From the NCBI GenBank assembly GCA_963682025.1, contig OY821519.1, positions 107,244,099-107,308,098 on the forward strand: a stretch of DNA of 64,000 bases, given 5' to 3'. Position 1 is the first letter of the stretch, and each line of letters begins with the position of its first letter. Under the pieces are notes generated by a model that did not search any database, was not told where the DNA came from, and saw only the letters and a list, made by a program, of their open reading frames with translations. This document shows, in pieces, positions 54,378 through 64,000 of the stretch. The stretch comes from Cordilura impudica (lineage: Eukaryota; Arthropoda; Insecta; Diptera; Scathophagidae). A program made the position numbers and the translations under genes.

Positions 54378-56098
54378 GCTTAAATGTTACTATTATGAAG
54401 ATTTGGAATGAATGTGGGCTTCTGTCAAATTAATTATTGTGAAATTTTGGTGTCAGTATTAATTGTTTGACAGTATTTCCAGCATGCGATTTGCATTCAG
54501 CGCATCCAGATTAGTTAAAAACCATGCTTCATTTCTGCAGTCATTTTTTTTTAATTTGTAGACCAGTGTTATTAAATAGAAAACATGGAATAGTCTTATT
54601 ATAAAGCTAGCATTTAATAATGTTTTTGCCTATTTAAATCAAAATAAAATATTGCACGGCTTAAGGCAAAAATAATAAACACACCCTCTTGAAAAATTTG
54701 CCTTTTGTCGCTTACGATATAATTACAAAAGGGGCTCGATATGTTTATATATGTATATTATTTATGTTTTATCTTTTTGCCTTTCAGTGAAAAAATACTT
54801 TTTTTAGTCGAAATAAATAAAAATCGATAAACCTCTTATATAGGTTTTCCTCATATTTTTTTCCACATGCAATTTGACAACCCTGATCAACATCAACTAA
54901 AAGGGATACAATATTTCTTCTTTTTTAACAGTTTTTTTCTTTTTTGGTTGAACGGAAACAACACAAAAAAACTGTATAGTTTACAGTGATGGTGGTAATG
55001 GTTAAGTAACAAATTTCAGTTATTTTACATTAAATAAGTACCCATCCAACTCGTAAATTAAGTTAATTGATTATGTACACTTTGAAAGCAAAAAGAGAAA
55101 ACTGCAGCAACAACAACAAACTACACATTCGCACATTGTTAATCGAATAACATGGCTAAATCAGAAACTTCTCATGTGTGTTAAACATAAAAAAGTAAAA
55201 AAAAAGAAAATGTAAATAAAATAAAAATAAACCTTTAAAACATAAGTTTAATAAGTAAATGAGTTTATATGCCAAGATTAAATTAGTTTTTTGGTTAAAA
55301 GTGGTCTTACACGGTTAAAATTGTTTACAACAACTACTACCACAAAAGAGGTATCGAAAAGTTTTCCATTAAATACATAGACTTAGTAATAATTTAGTTT
55401 TTGTTTTTCATTAAATACATGGATGTGGGTATAATTAACTAACTTAGGTATAAATAATTGGGTGAAAAAAAAACTTTTTAAAAGTTATGGGTGAAATTGA
55501 ACTTTTCATGTGTGTTAATTTTTTATAAATAAATGACTAAATAAAAATTTCTATGTTAGAAATTGTTTAATACCCACAGAAACCTAAGCTCTAACTATTT
55601 GTGAAATATGTGGAACACAAAAGATTTGTAAAATCTCATCGTAGATTTACTTCTTATTCCCTCTTAATCTGGATGGCCTATTGAAAACTTGTCACAGTTA
55701 TTTATTCAAAAACGCGTTCCACAACCATGTGATTTTGTAGGTTAGGTGTTTGAATAGAAATTAATTTAAAAGTTATTAGAAACAATAAAACCGGTAGATT
55801 TTCCAGAATTTAGTTAAATCAACTCTAAGTTTCATTTAATGTTATGTCTGGTTACATTGCATTGGTTTCTAAAGTTACTCTTAAATTTTATTTCTAACAA
55901 TATGTCAATATATTTCTGAAGTAGACATTTCGTGTTTAAATAAATAATTACTTTGATGAAAAGCGGAAACTTTATAAAATATCCATTTTTAGTTTAAAGG
56001 CACTACGTTACTTAGTATTTTTTTAGAGCCACCAAAATTAAACAATCTCGATAGTTTTCAGTCCAACTAATATTAAAGTCGAGATAGATTTTACTCTG
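54378..56098. other. AT-rich DNA without recognised features
   Basis: No domain-bearing frame. The 54378-54560 part may be further 5' sequence of the ORF A element. Confidence 0.3.
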
Positions 56099-56200
56099 GG
56101 GACTTTGCTCCTTGGGTGGCGGAGTGTAAATGAGGCCGTACGACCTGCCAAGACGAACACCGTACTGGTCGACCAATTGAGTTAACTACGTCAGAAACGG
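56099..56200 (-). repeat. Possible degenerate tRNA-like sequence
   Basis: Minus strand GTTAACTCAATTGGTCGACC resembles an A-box region of a tRNA, followed by a GC-richer stretch, but the B box is poor (AGGTCGTACGG). It could be an old SINE head. Low confidence. Confidence 0.25.
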
Positions 56201-56837
56201 TTATGGAAATTAACAAATGATAATTCGACTGAAATGTCAACCTTAGATTTAATTTTAAATTTTAATTTAAACAATTTTTATTAATACCATTTCAAAGAAA
56301 AGTATTCAAATGGCATGCAAATATGACAATAGTTTGTTTATGTATTTTTATAGCCCCTATTTTTCCAGGAAGAAAGGGATATTGTAGTTAAGAAATTTTT
56401 AAACTTCAAGTTGTCTCATGTCTGTCACATTACAAAATGCTTTTGTTTCACTTAAATTTATTTTAGAATTCAAGTTTTTGATATGCTTTATTAATAAACT
56501 AACTCTTATATTAACTATAGACAAATCTTTATTATTTGTCAAAAAAATAGCTTCATAGCTTTTCTGAGTTTTACAAACGTCCTCCAAGAGTATGCCCGTT
56601 TATTGCATGTCTGTCACGACTCTTCTTTGCCCCCAAATATTAATAACAATAATATTATCTTACTTTTGCTAATTTTGTATATTTTTATGAACAATGAAAA
56701 ACGTTTACTATATAATATTAGATAAGAAAAATCTCTAAATATCATACCTGTCACTATGGAATTAGCCCAAAATGGTATTAATGGATAATCTTCGGCTGTA
56801 GGTGCGTGCACTAGCTGAAAAGATGCACTAGCTGAAA
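56201..56837 (-). other. Unassigned; possible short coding exons on minus strand
   Basis: Minus strand 56811-56750 encodes HAPTAEDYPLIPFWANSIVT followed by GTATGAT, which could be a splice donor; a second frame (56587-56399) encodes a 62-residue peptide ending in a stop. No family recognised and the putative acceptor lacks a pyrimidine tract. It could be a decayed transposon or a host exon. Confidence 0.2.
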
Positions 56838-57631
56838 AACAAGTAAGAAAATTATAGTCGGTCTAGACTGACTATACGATATCCTATACCATGCGTTTAG
56901 GGACCCTATATCTCAGGCCCAACTAACTGGACATAGAAAATAAGCATAAACCAAATTTGAGTGCCATTTTTATCAATTTTTTTGGCTGCAGATATGAAAG
57001 AGTCCATATCGGATGCCATATCTATATGGAGACTAGGCCCAAAAATGGACCGATCCTAACCATGTTTGGTAGAGTCTCTTGTATTTTGCAAAAATATATA
57101 CAACCAAAATTTGAGAAGAATCAGTGCAATAATTTTGTTTTTTGATAGATTTAAGTGAAGATCGGGAAGCAGCTATATATGGGGCCTATGACTAAGAGTT
57201 GTGCCATAGGGATTATTTTTCGATTACTCATTAATGGATGTAACAAACGCATACAAACCCAATTTGAGTAAGATCTACATGACAATTTGGATCTTATGGC
57301 AATTTATGTCGATTTCATTGGGGTCATTTGTATGGGGGCTAGGTCTGATCATGGGCCGATTCTCACTAATTTCAACAGCGTTCATACTATGACTGACAAA
57401 AGCTTATGTACCTAATTTCGTCAAAATATATTCATATTTACGACCTGCAGTTTGATTACAAGGTTGAAGATCCGTCGGACGGACGGACGGACATTGTTAA
57501 ATCGACTCAAAAAGTGATTCTGATTCGATCGATATAATAAAAGATGGGTCTAGGTCAAATATTTTTGGTAGTTACAAACAGCAGCTCAAAGTCATTATAC
57601 CCAAGCCACATAGTGGTATAGGGTATAAAAA
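56838..57631 (+). mobile_element. Family A element, full length
   Basis: ACAAGTAAGAAAATTATAG, GTCGGTCTAGACTGACTATAC, GGAC tract near 57476 and right end CACATAGTGGTATAGGGTATAAAA. Immediately left, TGCACTAGCTGAAAA occurs twice in a row (56807-56838), a local duplication at the insertion point. Confidence 0.87.
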
Positions 57632-57739
57632 ATATAATAGTAACGTAGTTAAGTAACTCTCTATCTGACTGACAGCACAATGTCTTAGTCGTATGTTCCT
57701 TATTACTTTAAATTATATGAGTGTAATTTATTCTTAGAA

Positions 57740-58140
57740 AAGAAAATTATGTGAGTCCGATCACAGGAAAGATGTGTAAACATCTAGTAATTAAAGATTT
57801 TTTTATGTCACTTTTTTTAAAATCAAACAGAATGCGTCATCTATATATCACTTATAGCAAACAACTGCAGGGACTCTGGTTATACTTGTGGGGTTGTTGA
57901 ATTATGCATATGTTATACGTTTATATTGTGAAATTTTTGTCGTTTTACAGCAAATGGTTGTTGAATTAGCTAAAACAATTTTATATCACAACTTTTTCAC
58001 CAATACAATCATAAGTGACACCGATTTGTCTTACGGCTCACAGCGTAACATGTTAGCTCATTTGTTACGCTCTTTTTGTGATTGTATTGTGAAATAGAAA
58101 TTTACCCCCCTGCGCGTATAAATGTTAACACATCAAAAAT
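57740..58140 (+). mobile_element. Family B copy without the microsatellite
   Basis: Shares GTGAGTCCGATCACAGG and TTTTAAAATCAAACAGAA with 15085-15170, and CACCAATACAATCATAA and ACCCCCCTGCGCGTATAAATG with 17370-17480. About 100 bp of different sequence replaces the TTTTTCAT microsatellite between the two halves. Its outer ends are missing. Confidence 0.65.
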
Positions 58141-58534
58141 ATAATTACAAATTTGAATTTGAGTAAAAAACAATAACAAACTAGAGAGGTTTAAATTAAA
58201 AGCTGGACTAGAAAGATTATTACAATTATTTTACAATTAGGAGATGGGGGAGATATTGTATTAAGGATTTTAAGATACATTTCGATTATCTTCGTATGTA
58301 AATGATTTTTTAAAGACTTCGTTGTTAGTCCTGAAAGTAAAAAAAGAATTGTTCTTGTATACAAGAGTACCGAACAAAAAACTAATTAAAAAAAAAAAAA
58401 GGAATCTTTATGGACACTTGATGTGAGTCCATAAGTTATTATTGTGTAAACTGAACCAAAATGGCCAGGATCGCACCAATGTGTGTGGCAACATATAAAA
58501 AAAAAATCTAATACTATTTAGTAATAATAATAAA
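58141..58534. other. Unassigned DNA
   Basis: Nothing recognised. Confidence 0.3.
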
Positions 58535-58940
58535 AAGTAAGAAAATCATTATACGATTCCTTATACCATGTGCTTAGGTTCAATTAATTGAATTTAGCAG
58601 TATGCATAAACCAAATTTGAGTGGCATTGTTTATAATTGTTTTCTGCAGATATGAAAAAGTTCATATCGGATGCTATTTTTCATGGGGACTTGTTCGAGA
58701 AATTAATCGATCATGAAAGTGTTTGGTAAGGCTAATTATTTTTCGAAAAAATACATACAAACCCAATTAAGAAAAGTCTGTAATGTATTTCCGTTCTTTG
58801 AAAAATTTAACTGGGAAGCAGCTTTATTGGGAATTAAACAGGAGTATTTATTTAAGTACTTATTAATGGGTGTAATGAACATGCATAAAACAAGTTTTAC
58901 TATGATCTATAGAACGAGTTCGTGCCGATGTTTTTAGTTA
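58535..58940 (+). repeat. Family A diverged left part
   Basis: AAGTAAGAAAATCATTATACG (palindrome lost), then ATGAAAAAGTTCATATCGGATGC and TTAACTGGGAAGCAGC blocks. Confidence 0.65.
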
Positions 58941-58974
58941 GCATATATAAATGAACAATACCACCAACCATTTA

Positions 58975-59080
58975 TTATACCGATCGACTCATAATCATTG
59001 GCTGGGACTATTTAGCGATGTCTGGCCATCGCTTATCTGTCTGTTAGTCCACCCATCTGCCTGCGGGTCCATGTAAACAA
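58975..59080 (-). repeat. Family A fragment
   Basis: TATTATACCGATCGACTCATAATC, AGCGATGTCTGGCCATCG and GGGTCCATGTAAAC, in reverse orientation. Confidence 0.55.
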
Positions 59081-59089
59081 TTAATAATA

Positions 59090-59700
59090 CAAGTAGGAAA
59101 ATTATAGTCGGTCTTGACCGACTACGAGACACCCTATACCATGTGTTCAGAAAACTGGTCTTAGGTCCAACTAATTGGCATTGTAAAACAAGCATAAACC
59201 AAATGTGAGTGTAATTTTAAATAATATTAGGCCTGCAGATCTGGAAAAGTTCATATCGGATGCTATATTTATAAGGCGCCTACGTCAGAAAATGGACTGA
59301 TCCTGACCATATTTCGTAAAGTCATTTTTTTTTTTGCAGAAACATATACAAAAGAAATTTGAGAAAAGTCTGTGCATATTTTTTTCTATAGATACAGAAA
59401 TTGCTTTATGGGGCTATAACTAAGAATTGTTCTATAGGATTTTTTTTTGGAATTCTGATTAACGGATGCAATAAATACACATAAACCCAATTTCACCGAG
59501 ATCTGTATGATAATTTGGATCTTATATCAATTTAAGTCAATCTCATGGGGTTCATTTGTATTTATAATGACTATGCCTGATCATGCACCAATCTTCAACA
59601 ATTTTACCTATGGTAGATATAAGTTTATACACCAAGTTTTATCAAAATGTATTTATATGGTTAGTTTCATAATATTTCTATTGATATTATCGAGAAATCA
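59090..59700 (+). mobile_element. Family A element, right end missing
   Basis: ACAAGTAGGAAAATTATAG, palindrome variant GTCGGTCTTGACCGACTA, then family blocks to ATCAAAATGTATTTATATGG. Confidence 0.75.
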
Positions 59701-59734
59701 GTTTTAGAACACTTCGATTGGTGAAGTTTTTCTG

Positions 59735-59830
59735 TGTGTAGTTCTCACACAAATAACCCATATGAGATTGACTAAGATCAGGACTATCATACAGATCGCG
59801 TTAAAATTGGGTTTGTGTATCTTTATGATG
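59735..59830 (-). repeat. Family A fragment
   Basis: ACCCATATGAGATTGACTAAG, CAGATCGCGTTAAAATTGGG and GATGCCCATTAACTAGTAC correspond to the middle of the element in reverse orientation. Confidence 0.5.
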
Positions 59831-59854
59831 CCCATTAACTAGTACTAAAAAAGA

Positions 59855-61445
59855 AACAAGTAAGAAAATTATACGATACCCTATATCATGAGTTTGGAGG
59901 CACTGTCCTTTGCTCCAACTAATTGTAAAGGGTGATTTTTTAAGAACTATAGGAAAATTTTCAAAAAAAACACATAAAATTCAGAAAAATGCATGAAATC
60001 TTTATTTGAATCGATAGTACGGTCCATATAATTTAATGTTTGAAGATTATTTCATGCAAATGTTGAACGTGACTGCGCCTCAAATGGTCCATCCGCTTAG
60101 TCCAATTTTGGCATACTCTTTCCAACATTTCGGCCGGTATCTCACGAATAAATGCTTCAATGTTGTCTTTCAATGCGTCAATTGAAGCAGGATCGTCTGT
60201 ATAGACATGAGCTTTAACATAGCCCCACAAAAAATAGTCTAAAGGCGTTAAATCGCACGATCTAGGCGGCCAATTGACCGGTTCCGAACGTGAAATAAAA
60301 TGTTCACCGAACTCGCCTCTCAATAAGGCCATTATTGCGCGTGCTGTGTGGCACGTGGCACCGTCTCGTTGAATCCGCATGTCATGCAAGTCAAGCTCTT
60401 GCATTTTGGGCAAAAAAAAGTTGGATATCATCTCTCGGTAGCGCTCAACATTCACAGTTATGAGCTGCGAACGGCGACGAATAATTGCTGGCCGATACAG
60501 CTGCGATATTTTCTTCAGTTCGCACTCTACGTAAGCGTGTTGGTGGTTTAATGTCCAACAATGTAAATTTGGTGCGAAATTTAGTCACAATAGCCCCAAT
60601 AGCCGCTTCAGTGGGTCGATTAAACTGACCATAAAATGGAAGAAGCGCGCGATGAACTTTCTTAACAGAGCACGCATTTTGATAATAAAATGCAATAACT
60701 TGCAAGCGTTGTTCGTTTGTAAGACGATTCACGGTTAAATTATAGACCAAACTGAAGATGTTTGACAATGAAACAAAACACGAGACGTGCGTCAGCTGTT
60801 TAAACCAGTGGTGCCAAAAAGATAATAGCTAAAAATCACCCTTTATAAAGAAAATTAGCATAAACCAAATTTGAGTGGCATTGTTATTAATTTTTTTGCC
60901 TTTGAATATGGAAAAGTTCATATCGGATGCTATAATTATGTGAGGACCGGCTCGAAAAATGGACCGATCTTGACCGATCTTGGTAAGGTCGCGTATTTTT
61001 TTAAAAATATTTAAAATAAAATTTGACAAAAACCTGTGCAATAAATATGTTTTTTGATAGCTTTAAGTGAAGATCGGTAAGAAGATTTATGTGTAGTACT
61101 GATTAGTGGATGTAACAAACACACACAAACCCAATTTGACCGAGATCTATATGATAATTTAGATCTTATGGCAATTTAAGTCGATTTCATAGGGGTCACT
61201 TGTATGGAGACTAGGTTTGAACATACACCGATTATCACCAATTTCAATAGCGTTCCTGGTATGGCCGTAGAAGCTTCTATACCAAATTTCATCAAAACAT
61301 ATTCATATTTGCGACCTGCAGTTTGATTACAAAGTTGACATGCACACACAGACAGACGGCCGGACAGACGGACATCGCTAAATCGACCCGGAATGTGATT
61401 CTGAGTCAATCGGTATAATAAGAGATGGTTTTAGGTTAAATATAC
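59855..61445 (+). mobile_element. Family A element split by a mariner
   Basis: Left part 59855-59927 (ACAAGTAAGAAAATTATACG; the palindrome has been deleted) and right part 60844-61445 (ATTAGCATAAACCAAATTTG through the GGACAGACGGACATCGC tract). The right end beyond AGGTTAAATATACCC is lost. The mariner at 59928-60843 sits between CCAACTAATTG and AAAGAAAATTAGC, which adjoin in intact copies. Confidence 0.8.
59928..60843 (-). mobile_element. mariner element, DD41D, internally deleted
   Basis: 916 bp. Inverted ends AAGGGTGATTTTT and AAAAATCACCCTT with TA on both sides. The minus-strand N-terminal frame (60768-60445) has LTNEQRLQVIAFYYQNACS and SVKKVHRALL (DNA-binding region) and RRVRTEENIAAV, then jumps to NVERYREMISNFFLP. 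The segment with the first catalytic Asp (SDEAHF-type) is gone. The C-terminal frame (60455-60033) is intact: RDGATCHTARAI, then WPPRSCDLTPLDYFLWG; 41 residues separate the second and third Asp. Fewer changes than the element at 43114, and its ends differ (GGGTGATT against GGGTCCGCC), so it is another subfamily. Non-autonomous. Confidence 0.9.
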
Positions 61446-61449
61446 CCAC

Positions 61450-61772
61450 ACAACTTCGTTCATAGTTCCGATCTTCAGTTACTTCTATCAAAGAACAAAA
61501 TAATAAAAAAATTATTTCTCAAATTTTGTTTATTTATTTATTTTTTTTTTATGGCAAAAAAGTAATTTTGCTAAATACGGCCATGATTGCTCCATTTTTC
61601 AACCTAGTCCCCATAAAAATAGCGTCCGATAAGTGCTTTGGCATTTCTACGGGCAACATATTTGTAGCAATGTGACTCAATGCTCACTTTTTATATGCAC
61701 TTACTTTATCATCAGACTCATGTTCTACACTCATGGTATAGCATCTAGACCGACTATAATTATTCTTAGTTG
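61450..61772 (-). repeat. Family A diverged copy
   Basis: GTTCCGATCTTCAGTTAC, TTTTTCAACCTAGTCCCCAT, AGCGTCCGATAAGTGC and the end ATCTAGACCGACTATAATTATTCTTAG. Confidence 0.65.
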
Positions 61773-62436
61773 TATCTATTTTTATCACATGCCATAGGTT
61801 TATTTGGCCCAACGGTGAGATATTTCTATCTTTCACTAAGTTGAAAATATTTCGCGAAGTTTTAAAATAATAAAATTTGGTTAAACTAATTCGCCTATAT
61901 TTTTACTTGATTTAGTTTACTATATTTACCTAGATTTTATATCACTTTGATCATTTGTGCCACTCACTGTGGAATGTGTTATAATAAATGTATTTTATAC
62001 GTGCGTGTTGTAAAGGGAAATATTTGCTTTAACCATACAATTTAATTAAGGCTTCTTTTTTATTAAAATTCATGTACGAATTTTTTTTATAAATATATAC
62101 GTACAAAGATGCTTACGTTCAAGCTGGAAACATAACAATACCGCCTACTACTTTTACATGTAAATACTGTGGAAAACTATTTATGAAAAATTGCATGACG
62201 AACGATGAACAAAATTTAAAATTGTCTTCCCTCTGTCAAACTATTAAAACCAGTGTAAGGATGAAGAACGAATGTTTAAGAAATATATTATATACAGTCC
62301 CTAGTAAAATTTTTGCATTGCATATAATATTCAGAGATATTGCTAAATATTTTTAATTGCAACAGAAAATGTAAAATTTTTGTAAACACAATTCATTTCT
62401 CCTTCAAACTTAACATAACATAGATATTGTTACTAG
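61773..62436. other. AT-rich DNA without recognised features
   Basis: Nothing coding recognised. Confidence 0.3.
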
Positions 62437-62928
62437 TTAACCCTTTAATGCCCGATGTTGAATGTAGGCAACATTGTAAATTTTAGATTATAAGTCCCAT
62501 AATTTTTATTTTTTTCTCCTACGGTTTTTTCTCAGAGTAGGTTGATATATTGTGCAAGCCCAATTGCAAATATTTTATTGTAAATATTGATAGAGATCAT
62601 TTGAGAGCTAATCTTATTTGATTGCACATGCAAATTTTTTTTCTGCAAAACGTGAGTTTACAAATATTCAGAAAAAAAAATTGTAATGATGTTTAAAAGT
62701 TTAAATTTAAATGCTTAAATATAATGTTTAAAGGGAAGAAAATTAGAAAATAAATTAAAAAATACTTTTAGATGGTGGTCAGTCATTTTTGAAACACAAT
62801 GTTGCCTATAAGCAACATATCATAACGCCTAAACCAGGATACATAGGACTTTGAAATTGATATCAATTCATATTAAACTTGAAAAATGTTTAACCACGCC
62901 CAAATTAATTCGGGCATGAAAGGGTTAA
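62437..62928. mobile_element. piggyBac-type MITE with TTAA duplications
   Basis: TTAA (62437-62440), then CCCTTTAATGCCCGA; at the other end TCGGGCATGAAAGGG, then TTAA (62925-62928). The body is 484 bp. Subterminal inverted words GGCAACATTG and CAATGTTGCC lie inside. TTAA target duplication and a CCCTTT start are the piggyBac hallmark. No transposase is encoded, so it would depend on one supplied in trans. Confidence 0.8.
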
Positions 62929-62989
62929 TACAAAAATAAAAGACAAGAAACAACTAAAATGTAAAGTTTTGCGTTTTGTAATTTTCAGC

Positions 62990-63722
62990 ATGGAGCTGAT
63001 GTTTTTATTATGAATATTTAATATTTCGTTCAAAATCACTTTAGCTTTCTTAATCGCTGTTTTCGATCTGGCATATTATCACAAAAATTTGCAACCGTTT
63101 CCTTGGGAATAGACTCCCTAATATCGTTTACCTGAATTCATAGCCTTTCGTGGGTTCAGGATATATTGCCAGCTTAAATTTGATTTAGGTCCAAAAATTT
63201 TCGTTTGTGATTGCACTGACCATATTTGGATGATAAATTTCTTTAACGATTTTTGCCGAATGTGTAGGGTCGTTGCCTTGTTGAAAAGCAACGTTTTCGA
63301 TACCCATTTTTACTATTCCAACTGGCACATTGTTTTGTAAAATTGCTAGCCATTTTTATTTTTTCGTAATACCATCAATTTTTACTAATGGCCCATACCA
63401 TAATAGAATCGCCACCATGTCTCATTTTGGTTTCGTCTGACCATTTAACCAAAAAGATATACATATATATTTTTTTTTCTCTATTTTAAAAGTGGAAAAG
63501 TATTGTTTTTACATTATCTGGTTCCAGTCCGAAAATGTCCGATTTGCGAATGTTTGAGCAAATTCTTTCTGCTCTGCGGCTTTAAGCCTTATTTCTTTAA
63601 GCTTCTACGAGCTGACCACTCGTCGTTATTAATATTCAGCATTTTTAGAGCTTTGTTCGGAGTCACAGCATTGTCTGCAGTAACTAAATTTTCAATGTTC
63701 CCACAAGTGTGATTATCTCTTA
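62990..63722 (-). pseudogene. Tc1-like transposase relic
   Basis: Minus strand read through shifts: DNHTCGNIENLVTADNAV (63720 down), LKMLNINNDEW, KWSDETKMRHGGDSIMVWA (first catalytic Asp and the HGG..VMVWG motif), VGIVKMGIENVAFQQGNDPT (second Asp in QxND) and HSAKIVKEIYH. These are Tc1-family landmarks in the right order. Many shifts and stops; no terminal repeats identified. Decayed. Confidence 0.72.
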
Positions 63723-64000
63723 ATCTCAGTTTTCTAAATCATGTAACATTTTTGGTCGTCACTATATATTTATGAATTACAGCAATTAAAAGCTCATTAT
63801 TTTTAAAACTAAGTAAATCAATACAATTCCACTTAAAGGAGTATCTCATCTTATCGTGCTATAGCTAATGTAGGGATCCGCAGTAGTATCATTAGATGTA
63901 TAACATATTTGTAGTAGTTATGATCCGGAGTTTACAATTTGATTACAAATCTGAAGGTTTCGATGCATACCTTCCAATTAAAATTGATTTTAAAAGTTTT
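63723..64000. other. Unassigned DNA at window end
   Basis: No feature recognised. Confidence 0.3.

Overview
This is AT-rich eukaryotic DNA, most likely intergenic or intronic sequence from a cyclorrhaphan (higher) fly. Two things point there. One is about thirty copies or pieces of a non-autonomous repeat whose ends (ACAAGTAAGAAAATTATAG ... TATAGGGTATAAAA), terminal palindrome and internal GGAC/GTCC microsatellite match the DINE-1/mini-me/Helentron type known from Diptera. The other is the mix of DD41D mariner, Penelope-like, Jockey/CR1-type, Tc1-like and piggyBac-like relics. I find no convincing intact host gene, no functional tRNA or rRNA gene, and no CRISPR array. Every recognisable coding stretch is a broken transposable-element gene.

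Layout. 0.6-7.4 kb: parts of a second Helentron-like family (B) and a reverse-oriented B composite carrying a family A copy inside its AAAAATGAAA-type microsatellite. 8.4-12.7 kb: family A copies, one split by a tRNA-derived SINE, then a second tRNA-like head next to a hammerhead-like motif. 14.2-14.8 kb: a long-TIR element with an 8-bp target duplication. 14.9-17.8 kb: a B composite holding two family A copies in its microsatellite. 19.8-20.2 kb: a small canonical Helitron (TC...CTAG). 20.3-26.1 kb: family A copies around a non-LTR retrotransposon. 26.9-28.2 kb: a second, Jockey-like retrotransposon. 29.0-33.2 kb: an inverted-repeat element and a tandem repeat of about 110 bp. 33.9-37 kb: a third non-LTR element with endonuclease and RT pieces, and a mariner relic. 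39.2-44.5 kb: a GTGTGGTGAG satellite, then a 4.7-kb block bounded by 88-bp inverted repeats that holds a Penelope-like relic, a head-to-tail dimer of family A and a DD41D mariner. 46-48.2 kb: a deleted mariner and a second Penelope-like relic inserted in family A. 48.7-54.4 kb: two decayed ORFs of a transposon-like family I recognise only as an arthropod repeat, hit by two family A copies. 56.8-61.8 kb: family A and B copies, one family A copy split by a deleted DD41D mariner. 62.4-62.9 kb: a piggyBac-type MITE with TTAA duplications. 63.0-63.7 kb: a Tc1-like relic.

The window reads as a stratified record of insertions: family A copies sit inside family B, Penelope and the unnamed ORF element, and are themselves split by SINE, Penelope and mariner insertions. 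The most unusual observations are the repeated landing of family A in family B microsatellites, five hammerhead-ribozyme-like motifs (two directly downstream of Penelope-like GIY-YIG frames, one beside a tRNA-like head), the direct tandem of two family A copies, and the multi-ORF transposon relic. All assignments are by eye; boundaries of diverged copies are approximate. Strand for family A means: + reads ACAAGTAAG... to ...GGGTATAAAA.
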